NCBI RefSeq assembly: GCF_020618475.1
Contig: NZ_CP085338.1
Span: 536,268-600,267, forward strand
Origin: Haladaptatus halobius
GTDB lineage: Archaea > Halobacteriota > Halobacteria > Halobacteriales > Haladaptataceae
Direction: 5' to 3'
Length of the DNA stretch: 64,000 bases
The number at the start of each line of letters is the position of its first letter. Position 1 is the stretch's first letter. The notes below the pieces were generated by a model. It ran no database searches. It saw only the letters and a list, made by a program, of their open reading frames with translations, and was not told the DNA's origin. Shown piece by piece: positions 9,774 to 19,308 of this stretch. A program made the position numbers and the translations under genes.

Positions 9774-9929
9774 ATGAACCTACTGCCAGACATCCATCGA
9801 TTCTTCCCGTCTAGCGATCAACAAGACGTAGTCGTTGAATGTCGGCGGTGTGGGACAACTCTCGATAAAACCGCAGAGTCCTGCCCGCTTTGTGGTACTG
9901 ATTCGATCGCCCATTTTGAAATTTCATAA
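9774..9929 (+). CDS. Small zinc-ribbon protein (51 aa)
   Basis: Begins MNLLPDIHRFFPSSDQQD and contains CRRC and CPLC knuckles separated by about 12 residues, followed by a short tail ending FEIS. It is a CxxC...CPxCG type zinc ribbon like the protein at 9440, but the two share little outside the cysteines. Function unknown. The ATG was chosen as the only start before the first cysteine pair. Confidence 0.65.
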   Translation: MNLLPDIHRFFPSSDQQDVVVECRRCGTTLDKTAESCPLCGTDSIAHFEIS

Positions 9930-10063
9930 CATATTCTTTCTTACGCCTGGATTCGAATTAATACTAGTTATTGACAATAAATTAGTCGATCATGATCTTA
10001 CTTAATTGCAAGAGCTAAGGCCTCTTCTTCAGTGAACAAGCAAAGCAGTGGGGTAGATGGTTC

Positions 10064-11443
10064 TTAGATCCTCATATCTGAGCTCGGTCGTGTCGTGGAG
10101 GACTCAAGAACAAAGAAGTTGGCATACTGAATGTATTGATGATCAAGTAATGAACCAGCCGGATAGGTGGAAGTATAAATCTTCCCGGCTGCTACGACGG
10201 GCGTTCCAGCTGCGGGTGGGCCTTCAGGGTTCATAATGAGATTAGATGGATCCAACAAATATGTCCATTCACGATTACCGGTCGTGAGATCGAGTGCATA
10301 GACAGCTGCTCGTCCTATTCCGGGTTTCGATGGTAGCATATATCGACCACCGACATAGATAGTATCGTTAGCTACTGTGAGATTGCTAAAGAACTCTCCG
10401 TCGAGTTCTTTTCTCCAAATCCTTGCACCTGTCTCAGCGTCAAGTGCTGTTAGTACGTTACCTTCGTTCGAATCGTAGAGGAGGACATGACCATTCGCGA
10501 CTGCAAATCGTCTGTCTAACACCCGTCCAGTTTCTGGGGAATACGACCATTCTACCCTTCCACTATCTGCTGCTCGCGCTTCAACAGTTACAATATCATC
10601 ATCACCTTCAATATATTCTGTTCTAAGATAATACACTCGCCCATTATCGATAACGTGATTGTTGAAGGCAGTTTCCTGGTCAGTTATCTTCCATTTTACT
10701 GATCCATCATCCGCGTTCAAAGCTGTTCCGTCACTGAAAAATAGTGTTCCATCGTGATAGCTCAATGCTCCATCGCTACCGTCTGATAACATACCGACGC
10801 CGTCGGTTTTCCAAATCGTCTCACCAGTCATACTATTGAGTGCGTATGCGCCCTCTCTATTCGACGTGTATATTCGGTCTACAATGACGATTGGAGAAGT
10901 CCACTTTAGAAAATCCGTTCGACTCCATCTGGTTTCACCGTTTTCGATATCTAGTGCGTAGAGCCCTCCCCTGTTCTCTTCATCAGCCTCTGATATACTT
11001 GTAGCAAAATATAGCATTTCGTCGCTGATCGCCGGAGTTTTCGGTGAAGGGAGATCGGATTCTTTCCATACTTGATCGCCAGTCTCTATATCGTAAGCAC
11101 CAATGTACCCTTCACTTTCACTTGAAGTGTCATCTGTCGTCACTGGAAGATAAACGAATCCATTGGCTACTACTGGTTCCTTGGAGAACATACTGCCGTC
11201 CAAATCCATTTTCCAGCTCGTCGTTGCGAATGGATTCGGTCCATTCTCATTGATCGCGCCTGTTCGCTTCGAATTCGATCTGGCTGTTGTCCAACTGCTG
11301 GTGTCAGTAGTATCTTTTGCAGTTCTTTCTTGAGCAGCAGTATTCGTAACCTCCACACTCATCGTACCTATTGAAACCCCAACAGCCTTTAGAAACGTTC
11401 GCCGGCTATTTCCCCGATTTTTCCCCGAAGAGTGATCGCTCAT
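10064..11443 (-). CDS. Tat-exported PQQ-type beta-propeller repeat protein
   Basis: 459 residues. The N-terminus has a twin-arginine motif (RRTFLKAVG at 14-22) and a hydrophobic stretch ending in AAQ, so export by Tat is likely. The rest consists of about seven beta-propeller blades of the PQQ_2 family, with repeated AxDxxTGxxxW motifs such as AYDIETGDQVW, ALDIENGETRW and ALDAETGARIW. Similar proteins are either quinoprotein-like or purely structural scaffolds; no dehydrogenase partner or cytochrome is nearby, so enzymatic activity is not assumed. Monocistronic. Confidence 0.8.
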   Translation of the reverse strand: MSDHSSGKNRGNSRRTFLKAVGVSIGTMSVEVTNTAAQERTAKDTTDTSSWTTARSNSKRTGAINENGPNPFATTSWKMDLDGSMFSKEPVVANGFVYLPVTTDDTSSESEGYIGAYDIETGDQVWKESDLPSPKTPAISDEMLYFATSISEADEENRGGLYALDIENGETRWSRTDFLKWTSPIVIVDRIYTSNREGAYALNSMTGETIWKTDGVGMLSDGSDGALSYHDGTLFFSDGTALNADDGSVKWKITDQETAFNNHVIDNGRVYYLRTEYIEGDDDIVTVEARAADSGRVEWSYSPETGRVLDRRFAVANGHVLLYDSNEGNVLTALDAETGARIWRKELDGEFFSNLTVANDTIYVGGRYMLPSKPGIGRAAVYALDLTTGNREWTYLLDPSNLIMNPEGPPAAGTPVVAAGKIYTSTYPAGSLLDHQYIQYANFFVLESSTTRPSSDMRI

Positions 11444-11549
11444 ATATCATAATATAAGAAATAATGCTATTACATTAATCTATCGATTTGATTTTTGATA
11501 CGTATGGTAAAACATATGTGGTGGAAACATTTTTACTATACTAGTAAGA

Positions 11550-11789
11550 ATGAAGACGGTACTAATGATTATAGATAGTAAAGAATATGATTGTAAAGAA
11601 GAACAAAGCGCAAAGGAGACTATGATTACCCCGAGTAATATGAAAAATTATGTTTCATCTAACGTCGAACGATACATTTACAATAGGCTTAATCATCCAT
11701 CTCTCAAAATTCTCCATAAGCTAATTCTTAACCAAGGAAATCCGTCATCCTCGGTTGATCAAACAAAGTTCCTGCAAGGGTGTATTTAG
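11550..11789 (+). CDS. Small ORF directly upstream of and in frame with the beta-helix protein
   Basis: 79 codons with no recognised domain, Lys/Asn-rich and AT-rich. Its TAG stop (11787-11789) is followed with no gap by the ATG of the 1041-residue protein, in the same frame. It may be a real coupled small gene, a fossil N-terminus cut off by a nonsense mutation, or chance. It does not encode a Tat or Sec leader that could serve the downstream protein. Confidence 0.3.
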   Translation: MKTVLMIIDSKEYDCKEEQSAKETMITPSNMKNYVSSNVERYIYNRLNHPSLKILHKLILNQGNPSSSVDQTKFLQGCI

Positions 11790-14700
11790 ATGCCTACGTA
11801 TAACATAGTAGACGAAGGTGCGGATAATACAGGGAATAAAGCTATCGACTCTGTTCTTGATCGAATCATTGGCGATAATACTACAATAGTGTTCCCGCCA
11901 GGGACATACAAACTCAATGAACTCGTTGTTCCGTCTGGTCTCAATAATCTCCAACTTACCGCACCAGACGGTGCACGTCTTATTCCCGGTCAATCAGGGG
12001 ACAATGTTCGATGGTTCGACGTCTACTCGAATGGGTTCGTGCTGGACGGATTTGAACTTGATATGCGGAATACGGAGATCCCGCCTTTCGTACGAATGAA
12101 CTACAGTTCCGGAGATTGGGAACTCAAGAGGTTAATTACTCGTGGAAAAGTTCGAGCAGCTACGGACTCGAACGTTGGATCTAATAACTCAAGCGATGCA
12201 CGAACCTATTTCCGGCTATCGGCAGCCGAGGGTACTCGTGGACTACTTCAGGACTGTTATTTCCACGAAGGTGCGTGTGAACCCACCGAAGCAAGCAACC
12301 GCCGTGCTATTTTAGTGGAATCTGGAAAGGGTGAACTTGTGTTTAATCGCTGTTGGTTTGAGCTCTGGGCAGAAAATACGATTTACGCCAAAAAACCAGA
12401 GGGTCCGCTCCGGATCTATAATAGCTTCTTCCGTAACACACAGGTTGGTATCCGTCTCGGCGGTAATTCCGAGGTGCGAAACTGTGTTTCAATCAAAGAC
12501 GATCAGCACCCGATCCAAGCATGGTCGGGTGGATCACTCCAGCGTGGTGTGAGTGTAGAGGCAGTGGATCCAGCGGATCCAGCTAACGGTATCAACAGCT
12601 ATGATGGAACGCTCACGATCGCTGATAGTGACTTCTATCATCGCTATTTAGATTCGAGCTGTGGTGGGCCGATTACAGCTGCAACACCATGTGAACGACT
12701 CAATGTTCAGAACGTTCGAATCAGCTATAATTCAGAAAAATATCATGATGCGATTTATACTCTAAATGGATATATGAATGACGGTACGAGGGCAAACCTC
12801 CGATATCTTCAGCTCCAGAATATCCATGTCCGAAATGATCATGATTATCAATACGCTGTCTCAATAGAGCAAACACCTGAGGAATGGGGGGAGGTATCTG
12901 GTATTCTGGGTGGAGATGGGCCACAGACAGACTCATCATATGTGAGAGATCGAGTGACCACTAACGGCGATCCGATTCCACCGGATACACAACCACCATT
13001 GTCAAATCCACCGTCTCTTGGAGAGATTCCACTACAATCGGCACAACTTATCCGTATTGATAACACCGGTAATGAATCCGCTTCTTCTTACCAGATTACC
13101 GCCGGTACGTCCGTTCTCCCAGCAGGCGATGATGGTGCGACCGTAGCTATGGACTGGGGAGCGAATGACTCTCCAGTCCGCCCGCCTAATTCACAGCAGG
13201 CTACTGGGTCAGTTCCAGCTGGAGAGGTGTATGCTTTCTATGTAACCGGTGGAATCGTTTCGGCTAAAGGAAGCGGCCCTGCAACATGGAGTGTAGACGG
13301 GACTGCATTTTCACCAGGCAAGCTACTCTCAACAAACACACTGTCCACTAACCAATCGACTCGTGATGAATGGCACCAAATTGAATCGGATAAACAACCG
13401 ACAGGAGTCGTCGTTGCGAAACCACTCTCGTATAATGGTAGCGACCCGACCCATGTTCGTCTACAAAATACTATAGACGGTGATTTCGAGTATAAACTTG
13501 AAGAATGGGGATATCTTGATGGTTCTCATAGACACGAAACATTCAGTACACTCGCTGTACCCCCAGCTGAATACAAATTAGAGTTGGACTCTGGTTTCCC
13601 ATACCGAATGAAAGCTGGAACTATCTCTACTGATGAAACCTTCACAACTAGATCCTTCGAAGATTTCTTCGGTACAGTAAAGCCGATTGTTCTAACTCAA
13701 ACGCAATCATTCAACGGGTTAGACCCAGTTGTCTCACGAGTTTCCAATGTCTCGAGTGATTCATTTGATGGAAAAATCCAAGAAGAGGAAGACGAGGGTG
13801 ATCATCGGATAGAGACGGTCGGTTATATCGCACTCCAACCGGAAACAGGATATATTGATGATAGACCATTTGAAGTACAGCGGACTGCAGAGACGGTGAC
13901 TGATCAGTGGACTCACATTGAGTTTGAACAAGAACATAGAAAACCACAGTTTATCGCTGGTTTGCAAACAACTAATGGCCTTGATCCGGCAAGCCTTCGA
14001 TATCGAAATCTAACAAGTACTAGTGTTGAGGTAAAAGTTGAAGAGGCACAAAGTTACGACAGCGAAACAGACCATACTCAAGAAGTAGTTGGATATGCAG
14101 TTTTCGGGGAACCCACTCTCTTGACTAATACGATTTCCAGCCCCCAACAGAATAGAGATTCATGGAATCAAGTTAATTCAGGTGCACAATCAACACGCGT
14201 CGTAATTGGAAAGCCTCTCTCACATAATGGTGATGAACCATGTCACGTCCGCCTCCGGAATGTTGCTGACGGTAATTTCGAGTACAAAATCGAAGAATGG
14301 GATTATCTTGACGGCTGGCACCTGAGTGAAACATTCCACATACTTGCTGTGGAACCAACTGAGCAAGAATTACAGTTAGATGATGGTTCTCCCTATCGAG
14401 TAAAAGCAGGAACTGAGTCTGTTTCTGATAGTTTCACTTCTATCTCACTAGGTAACTTCTTCGGTAATGAGAGACCAGTTATCCTAGCGCAAACCCAAAC
14501 ATTCAATGGACCTCATCCAATTATCACGCGGATAAGAGATATCTCTAATGATTCCTTTGCGGTAGGGCTTCAAGAAGAGGGTTCTGATCCATGGCATACA
14601 AGAGAGACACTGGGCTACGTCGCGCTTCAGCAAGCCATGGGGCAGTTTAATCGTGTTCCGTTCGAGGTGCAACGTACCGAAGAAAATATCACAAATCAAT

Positions 14701-14915
14701 GGTCTTACGTAAAATTCCAACAAGAGTACGAATCTCCTCGATTTATTGCCGATATACAAACTTTCAATGGTGTTGATACATCAAATCTACGTTATCGAAA
14801 TCTATCGAGCACCGGCGTTGAGGTCAAAATCGAAGAAGAACAAAGCGTAGATAATGAAACACAACATCAGAACGCCGAAGCAATTGGTTACGCTGTTTTT
14901 GAAGGTTCCATATAG
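11790..14915 (+). CDS. Large beta-helix and tandem-repeat surface-type protein (1041 aa)
   Basis: Residues 1 to about 390 resemble a pectate-lyase-like right-handed beta-helix, starting with the YNIVDEGADNTGN motif, and are related to the Tat-exported protein at 55.7-57.4 kb (DVTEVGADNSGNESITPVL there). Residues about 517-779 and 780-1041 form a 263-residue repeat present twice, each copy made of three units of about 88 residues with the pattern FNG-x-DP...RxRN...ExxE. No signal peptide precedes the beta-helix, which is odd for such a fold. Likely a cell-surface or glycan-binding protein, but how it leaves the cell is unclear. Substrate unknown. Confidence 0.65.
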   Translation: MPTYNIVDEGADNTGNKAIDSVLDRIIGDNTTIVFPPGTYKLNELVVPSGLNNLQLTAPDGARLIPGQSGDNVRWFDVYSNGFVLDGFELDMRNTEIPPFVRMNYSSGDWELKRLITRGKVRAATDSNVGSNNSSDARTYFRLSAAEGTRGLLQDCYFHEGACEPTEASNRRAILVESGKGELVFNRCWFELWAENTIYAKKPEGPLRIYNSFFRNTQVGIRLGGNSEVRNCVSIKDDQHPIQAWSGGSLQRGVSVEAVDPADPANGINSYDGTLTIADSDFYHRYLDSSCGGPITAATPCERLNVQNVRISYNSEKYHDAIYTLNGYMNDGTRANLRYLQLQNIHVRNDHDYQYAVSIEQTPEEWGEVSGILGGDGPQTDSSYVRDRVTTNGDPIPPDTQPPLSNPPSLGEIPLQSAQLIRIDNTGNESASSYQITAGTSVLPAGDDGATVAMDWGANDSPVRPPNSQQATGSVPAGEVYAFYVTGGIVSAKGSGPATWSVDGTAFSPGKLLSTNTLSTNQSTRDEWHQIESDKQPTGVVVAKPLSYNGSDPTHVRLQNTIDGDFEYKLEEWGYLDGSHRHETFSTLAVPPAEYKLELDSGFPYRMKAGTISTDETFTTRSFEDFFGTVKPIVLTQTQSFNGLDPVVSRVSNVSSDSFDGKIQEEEDEGDHRIETVGYIALQPETGYIDDRPFEVQRTAETVTDQWTHIEFEQEHRKPQFIAGLQTTNGLDPASLRYRNLTSTSVEVKVEEAQSYDSETDHTQEVVGYAVFGEPTLLTNTISSPQQNRDSWNQVNSGAQSTRVVIGKPLSHNGDEPCHVRLRNVADGNFEYKIEEWDYLDGWHLSETFHILAVEPTEQELQLDDGSPYRVKAGTESVSDSFTSISLGNFFGNERPVILAQTQTFNGPHPIITRIRDISNDSFAVGLQEEGSDPWHTRETLGYVALQQAMGQFNRVPFEVQRTEENITNQWSYVKFQQEYESPRFIADIQTFNGVDTSNLRYRNLSSTGVEVKIEEEQSVDNETQHQNAEAIGYAVFEGSI

Positions 14916-15486
14916 GTATCATTTCGCTAACAGAACCAATCTTTTAGATTCCAGAGGTTTGTTGCCATTACTACCTGTAGTTCAAGCTTCATGATGTACT
15001 CATCAAATACACGACCACGCCAACATGCCAAGTATAACACAGTAGAACTATCTGATGGCGCTGATTTTGTACGAATGTTGCAGTGGCGGCGGATCGCAGC
15101 CTCCCAACTCGCCGCTAAACTAGTTTATATATCTAGCCATAATTGTGTTGTATATCATGGTAAAATATTGGATGTTAGTAATCGTGCTCGTCATCATGGC
15201 CGTAGGGTGAGAGAAAACACGAAACGCTTCTGAACGATACACCGGTAATAGTGAAAAGATAATCACATGATCAAAGTGAGTCCCCCTGCTGGACGTACAT
15301 CACTCATAGAGTGACGTACGGATTCATAGACAGACAGGTATTTCCTCTCAGCAGTCGTATTGTATTCTGAATAGCCATCGACCGGTAGTATTCGAGAATC
15401 ATGCAGTGAGGTCGGAGTTCGACTGACACAATACAGCTCATCGAGAGTCGTCTCCACGAACGAAGCGTCCATCAAACGGAGATAAA
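14916..15486. other. Intergenic stretch without a recognisable gene
   Basis: About 570 bp. A short peptide frame at 15158-15211 (MVKYWMLVIVLV...) and a minus-strand frame at 15263-15517 are visible, but neither has family resemblance or a clear promoter. The stretch may hold a decayed gene. Confidence 0.3.
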
Positions 15487-15969
15487 ATGGTTGATAAAAA
15501 CTACGCAAACCAGGCATCGGCAGATGAACAGGCTGAATATAATCGCGGATCTGCTACGAGCTTTGAGGGTGGGCGAGAAACTAAATCGCGTAGACGCCGG
15601 CACCCGGGTCGGTCAGTACTTGGGCTCATCGGCCTAATCATTGGTGCAGTCTTTATCATGCTCATAGCGGCCGCTCTCGTATTTGCTATCCTTCTAGGTG
15701 GGATTTGGCTAGGGTCACTAGTCACCGATCAGCCTACCGAGGCGCCGGTTGTGCCAGTCACCCCGTCAAGTGCAGGAATTGATGGAGATGTGACGATCAT
15801 TGAGGGCGATACGACGGTGACGATTGCCGGGGCGGGCGCGGTGCGTATTCCCACGCCCGGTACAGACGGCTTAATCGTAACGATTCAACCGACGACGATC
15901 GTGCTTCCGACGGACGGCGATCTCTCAAAGGTTACGATCAAAACTGGTGGCGTTACCGTTCACCAGTGA
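15487..15969 (+). CDS. Single-pass membrane protein with Val/Thr-rich outer domain
   Basis: 160 residues. A polar N-terminus rich in Arg (SRRRRHPGR near 37-45) is followed by one strong membrane helix at about 48-78, then an Ile/Val/Thr-rich beta-type segment (VTIIEGDTTVTIAGAGAV) to the C-terminus. The positive residues before the helix predict a cytoplasmic N-terminus and an outside C-terminus. Not recognised as a named family. Convergent with the PhoX-like gene, with about 20 bp between stops. Confidence 0.55.
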   Translation: MVDKNYANQASADEQAEYNRGSATSFEGGRETKSRRRRHPGRSVLGLIGLIIGAVFIMLIAAALVFAILLGGIWLGSLVTDQPTEAPVVPVTPSSAGIDGDVTIIEGDTTVTIAGAGAVRIPTPGTDGLIVTIQPTTIVLPTDGDLSKVTIKTGGVTVHQ

Positions 15970-15989
15970 TCAAACTTTTCCGTTCTTGA

Positions 15990-18083
15990 TTACTTCTTGT
16001 AACCGAGATTGTCTGAGTCGTCACCGTCCTCGGTGTTCCCATGGCCGTGGTCGGCGTCTTCACTGGGATCGTAAACGTACATACAATCGTTGGCGTACGA
16101 CCGACCAAATTGATCTGCATCCTCACAGCAGAGAACTCGCCCATCATCCATCACATAGATATTGTCGACATTGATGAGTGCGTCATCCGCAATAGCGGCT
16201 GGGTCACTTGCATCTGGACCGACGATCACGGGTTCGAGCGTCGAGACATTGTAATCGTCTTCTAATTTGGCACGGTAGACAACCCCACCGTCGACCCGTT
16301 CCATCTGGACATCACCTCGGTCGGTAGCCATATCATCGTTAAGCTCTGAGATTGCGAAGTAGATATAGTCGCCAGGACCAGCGTTGTCGATGCTGTCGAC
16401 ACCCTCAGCCTTGTTAAACTCGATAGTCGCACCGATTTCTTTTGCGGCCGCCCGTGTTTCGAGGAACGGTATCTTTCGAAGTTCTTCGTCGACGCCATCT
16501 GGTCCCGTACTCTCGTACTGTTCGGCCCACTCTACGATCTCCTGGCTTGTAATGTAATCCTGATTGCCGTTCTCGACGACCTCCTTGTCGGCTTCTTCGA
16601 GTGCCGCGGTGAGGTCTTCTTCCCAGTCAGTGTCGGCGTGGGTTTCGAGGTAATCTACTTGAGTGATACCGTCGTACTCGGCGATCCAAGATTCAATCTC
16701 CGCGTTAGTGGCGTGACCTAGTTCTATCCATTCAAACTCGAGATTGACGTCGGCAGGTGGATTCTTTTTTGCAGCCTCCTCGTTGGTCACTTTCGGGGCA
16801 TAGAGAGTCCCTGTAACATCCATCGGATCTTCATAGGTCGGGATTTCTTCGTCGGCAACGAACTTATAAATACCCTTGCTGTCACCGTCCGAGCAGCCAT
16901 AGACAGTTCGCAAGTCGTTCTGAATATCGGGAGCTTCCCATGCTGCTCGACCCATGATATAGTACTTGACTGGCTGGGGTATTTCTGCCGTCGGCTCTCG
17001 GACATCAACAAAGTAGCCGTAGCGGTATGGGTTCGGATAGCTGCTGTCGCCAATTGGCTTCCTGGTATTGTCTTCGTCACTAGGTTGATCAGGTGGGGTC
17101 GCACCAAGATAGTAGGCAAGGAATTCGACACCTGTCAGCGCCCACCATCCCTGAACATCCCAGGAATCATCGCCATAGTACGCATTGACTGCTTCCTGAA
17201 TCCCGTTTGGATTGGGTCGATTCCAGAACTGGCTTGCGCCAATCAGTCCTTTTCCAGTTCCCTGCTCTACGATGTCGCTCACCTTCGCAGTCAGGGCGAC
17301 GCGTGTATGGGCGTAATTTTCCTCGCCAGAGATCATCGTAGTCCACGGGGTGAGGTCGCCGTAGCAGTTGATACGCGTCCCGCCGAGATCTCGGAATGGT
17401 TCCGTGTTGGCAAGGTTGATCGCGTTCTCTAAATCGGCACTCCACTTACCTCCTTTCTCCTGACTCAGTGGAATACGAGAGATATTGCCCGGACTGTTCT
17501 CCCAATTTGTAAACAGATAGCCCTCAGTTCCCTCCTCATTTGTAGCGACGAATTGATTGCAGTCAGGATTGTATGCGGTGTCTCCGTATTGAGTGCCTGT
17601 GAAGGTATCCTGTGTAATGTTTGTTCCGTCAGGTGTCTGTGTTACGCCGAGAAGCTCAGCTCCTCCATTGATTGAATCGCCTCCGTGGGCAATAAACTCA
17701 TAGTCGCCATTTGCACCTCGTACTTTTCCTTTTTCTTCATTCGTTTGGGGCGTCGATAGCTCGGAAAAGTCGTCACTCTTCCCATCCATTGAGAACTGAA
17801 AATCTTTAAAATATCCAATTCCGGAATTATTGAATGGTGCTGGATTATCTCGGCTTGGATGCTGGAGGCTATACAGCGGTGTTCCATCATTAAAGACGAA
17901 TGGACCCGTGACCTCTGCCCCAAATGCGGTTGAGGAAAACCGTTTGAGTTCTCCCCTTACATAGGGCGCTCGCGGTGTATTTTTGTCTTCAGGAGGTGAG
18001 CTACTTGCGACCCCAGAGACACTCGCTCCGAGGGCAGCAGCTACCGATGTTGCCATTAGTTTCCGTCGAGTAAATTCAACCAT
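15990..18083 (-). CDS. PhoX-family (DUF839) secreted phosphatase
   Basis: 697 residues from the ATG at 18083, giving MVEFTRRKLMATSVAAALG, a twin-arginine leader. A TATA box (18108-18116) lies about 29 bp before this ATG, which supports a leaderless transcript and this start over the one 12 bases further upstream. The mature part matches the PhoX/DUF839 alkaline phosphatase fold: GDLTPWTTMISGEENYAHTR and WGxxTGxEFxAYYLG-type segments are family landmarks. Bacterial PhoX is a Tat-exported, Ca/Fe-dependent phosphomonoesterase; the same role in phosphate scavenging is inferred. No pho regulator or transporter is adjacent. Confidence 0.8.
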   Translation of the reverse strand: MVEFTRRKLMATSVAAALGASVSGVASSSPPEDKNTPRAPYVRGELKRFSSTAFGAEVTGPFVFNDGTPLYSLQHPSRDNPAPFNNSGIGYFKDFQFSMDGKSDDFSELSTPQTNEEKGKVRGANGDYEFIAHGGDSINGGAELLGVTQTPDGTNITQDTFTGTQYGDTAYNPDCNQFVATNEEGTEGYLFTNWENSPGNISRIPLSQEKGGKWSADLENAINLANTEPFRDLGGTRINCYGDLTPWTTMISGEENYAHTRVALTAKVSDIVEQGTGKGLIGASQFWNRPNPNGIQEAVNAYYGDDSWDVQGWWALTGVEFLAYYLGATPPDQPSDEDNTRKPIGDSSYPNPYRYGYFVDVREPTAEIPQPVKYYIMGRAAWEAPDIQNDLRTVYGCSDGDSKGIYKFVADEEIPTYEDPMDVTGTLYAPKVTNEEAAKKNPPADVNLEFEWIELGHATNAEIESWIAEYDGITQVDYLETHADTDWEEDLTAALEEADKEVVENGNQDYITSQEIVEWAEQYESTGPDGVDEELRKIPFLETRAAAKEIGATIEFNKAEGVDSIDNAGPGDYIYFAISELNDDMATDRGDVQMERVDGGVVYRAKLEDDYNVSTLEPVIVGPDASDPAAIADDALINVDNIYVMDDGRVLCCEDADQFGRSYANDCMYVYDPSEDADHGHGNTEDGDDSDNLGYKK

Positions 18084-18107
18084 GCAAGTGAACATTGTGA
18101 TAGTATA

Positions 18108-18116
18108 ATTATAAAC
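18108..18116 (-). promoter_or_regulatory. TATA box of the PhoX-like gene
   Basis: GTTTATAAT on the minus strand, centred about 29 bp before the ATG at 18083, consistent with leaderless transcription. Confidence 0.5.
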
Positions 18117-18672
18117 TTACGTGTATCTGTACATATAATCGATATTGAAATAATCCATACGATTGGCACATACTGTTGGTGATACTAATTCAAAGAGAGT
18201 GAAGATGCTCCGTCGGAAAGCTCAATCAACAAAGGCATTTGGCGAAGATACTTCATTACTAACATTGAGAATGCTTCGTAGAGCGAAGGTCTACCCTCTT
18301 CCAAGGCATCTGAAGTCAACATGAATGTCAACTCGTCTACTGAGGAGCCGAATCCTACGCAGTTACAAACCTTGGATCCTTTTTCAGACAATATGTTTCT
18401 CGTTGGTGAGACCGTCCGTAAAAGACTTACAAGACTCCATCACTGATCGTAATCAGCTCCATGTTCTGCTGGTCGGCAATCAGTTGAGTAAGAATCTTCA
18501 GTTGATTAAATTACTAATCTCAGCTGGCCCACTGTGAAAACTAGCGTGACATACTGCTCGCCTGTACAAAGGTAAGTGACCTTTCTCGGATGAGGGTATC
18601 AACTCAGATCTCTATTGTTGACCAGCAAGAGAATTCTTCCAGAAGCAGCGAAAAAGTATTATCTGAATTGCA
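18117..18672. other. Intergenic stretch with decayed frames
   Basis: No intact gene is visible. Short open frames on both strands around 18185-18540 are interrupted and unrecognised, suggesting an old gene relic left of the miniature element. Confidence 0.3.
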
Positions 18673-18758
18673 GGCGCTAAAACCTCGCCGTTTACGGCGG
18701 GGATACAGCGCCGTCATCGAAACAGGAAGCCCCGCCCGTTAGGGCGAGGAGCAGTCAC
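18673..18758 (+). mobile_element. 86-bp miniature IS1341-type element (left end joined to right end)
   Basis: The left-end stem GGCGCT...AGCGCC (18673-18678 with 18707-18712) encloses an inner CCTCGCCGTTTACGGCGGGG hairpin and GGATACAGCG. After only 7 bases follows the right end: CAGGAAGCCCC, hairpin, AGTCAC. Both ends match the tnpB element at 40164-41146 and the 410-bp derivative at 33186-33595. It has no coding capacity. Its terminal TCAC supplies the TGA stop codon of the minus-strand gene that follows. Confidence 0.7.
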
Positions 18759-19183
18759 TTCATGCCGAGTTCCTCCGCGCCATCACGAATTTCTTGGGCA
18801 CGGTTTTGAACCGCAGCGATGTACCGTTTAATCTTCGAAGGTTTCTTGCCATAAAACGACGCAACCCAATTAATGTCTGTATAGGGTTGTGTGAGGAAGT
18901 AGGCGGCCAGAGTATCTCGTCCAGCCTGAATTATTTCAGGTGGGACACCACGTTCACCAGTCCCAGCTTCCTCAAAGCCGTTAACGTCAAAGTAGACGTC
19001 AGCATATAATTCTGCAAGATCAGCATTCTCAAAAACCATTTCTTGGTGACCTGGTGCTTCAAACCGATACTTCAGTATCTCTTCAGCTGGATCAAGTGAC
19101 TCGACAATGCGAACACCCAGTAGATATTCTCTAAATACCGATTCGTTCTCTTCGAGATTACTATTTTGATTTGCTTTCGGCAT
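18755..19183 (-). CDS. Conserved-looking protein of unknown function with C-terminal HTH-like segment
   Basis: 142 residues from the ATG at 19183 (MPKANQNSNLEENESVFREY); an upstream in-frame start adds 32 residues of non-coding character and was rejected. Acidic middle portion (ENADLAELYADVYFDVNGFEE), then a basic helical segment (VASFYGKKPSKIKRYIAAVQ) that could be a helix-turn-helix. Family not recognised. The stop codon lies inside the terminal TCAC of the 86-bp element, so the native C-terminus may have been shortened or replaced. Confidence 0.6.
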   Translation of the reverse strand: MPKANQNSNLEENESVFREYLLGVRIVESLDPAEEILKYRFEAPGHQEMVFENADLAELYADVYFDVNGFEEAGTGERGVPPEIIQAGRDTLAAYFLTQPYTDINWVASFYGKKPSKIKRYIAAVQNRAQEIRDGAEELGMK

Positions 19184-19308
19184 ATTATGAGTAGCGATTT
19201 TTGTTTCAGAGCGAGTAGTTCTTGAGTATTGCCTCTCTTTACATCCAGAACGCACCCAAAGAGCTATTGAATACGGCACACTCCATCTTCGGTTGTTCGA
19301 CAGTTGTT

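Noticed and set aside
15158..15211. 17-codon hydrophobic peptide frame
   Set aside because: Too short and without a recognisable relative; may be a leftover of a decayed gene.
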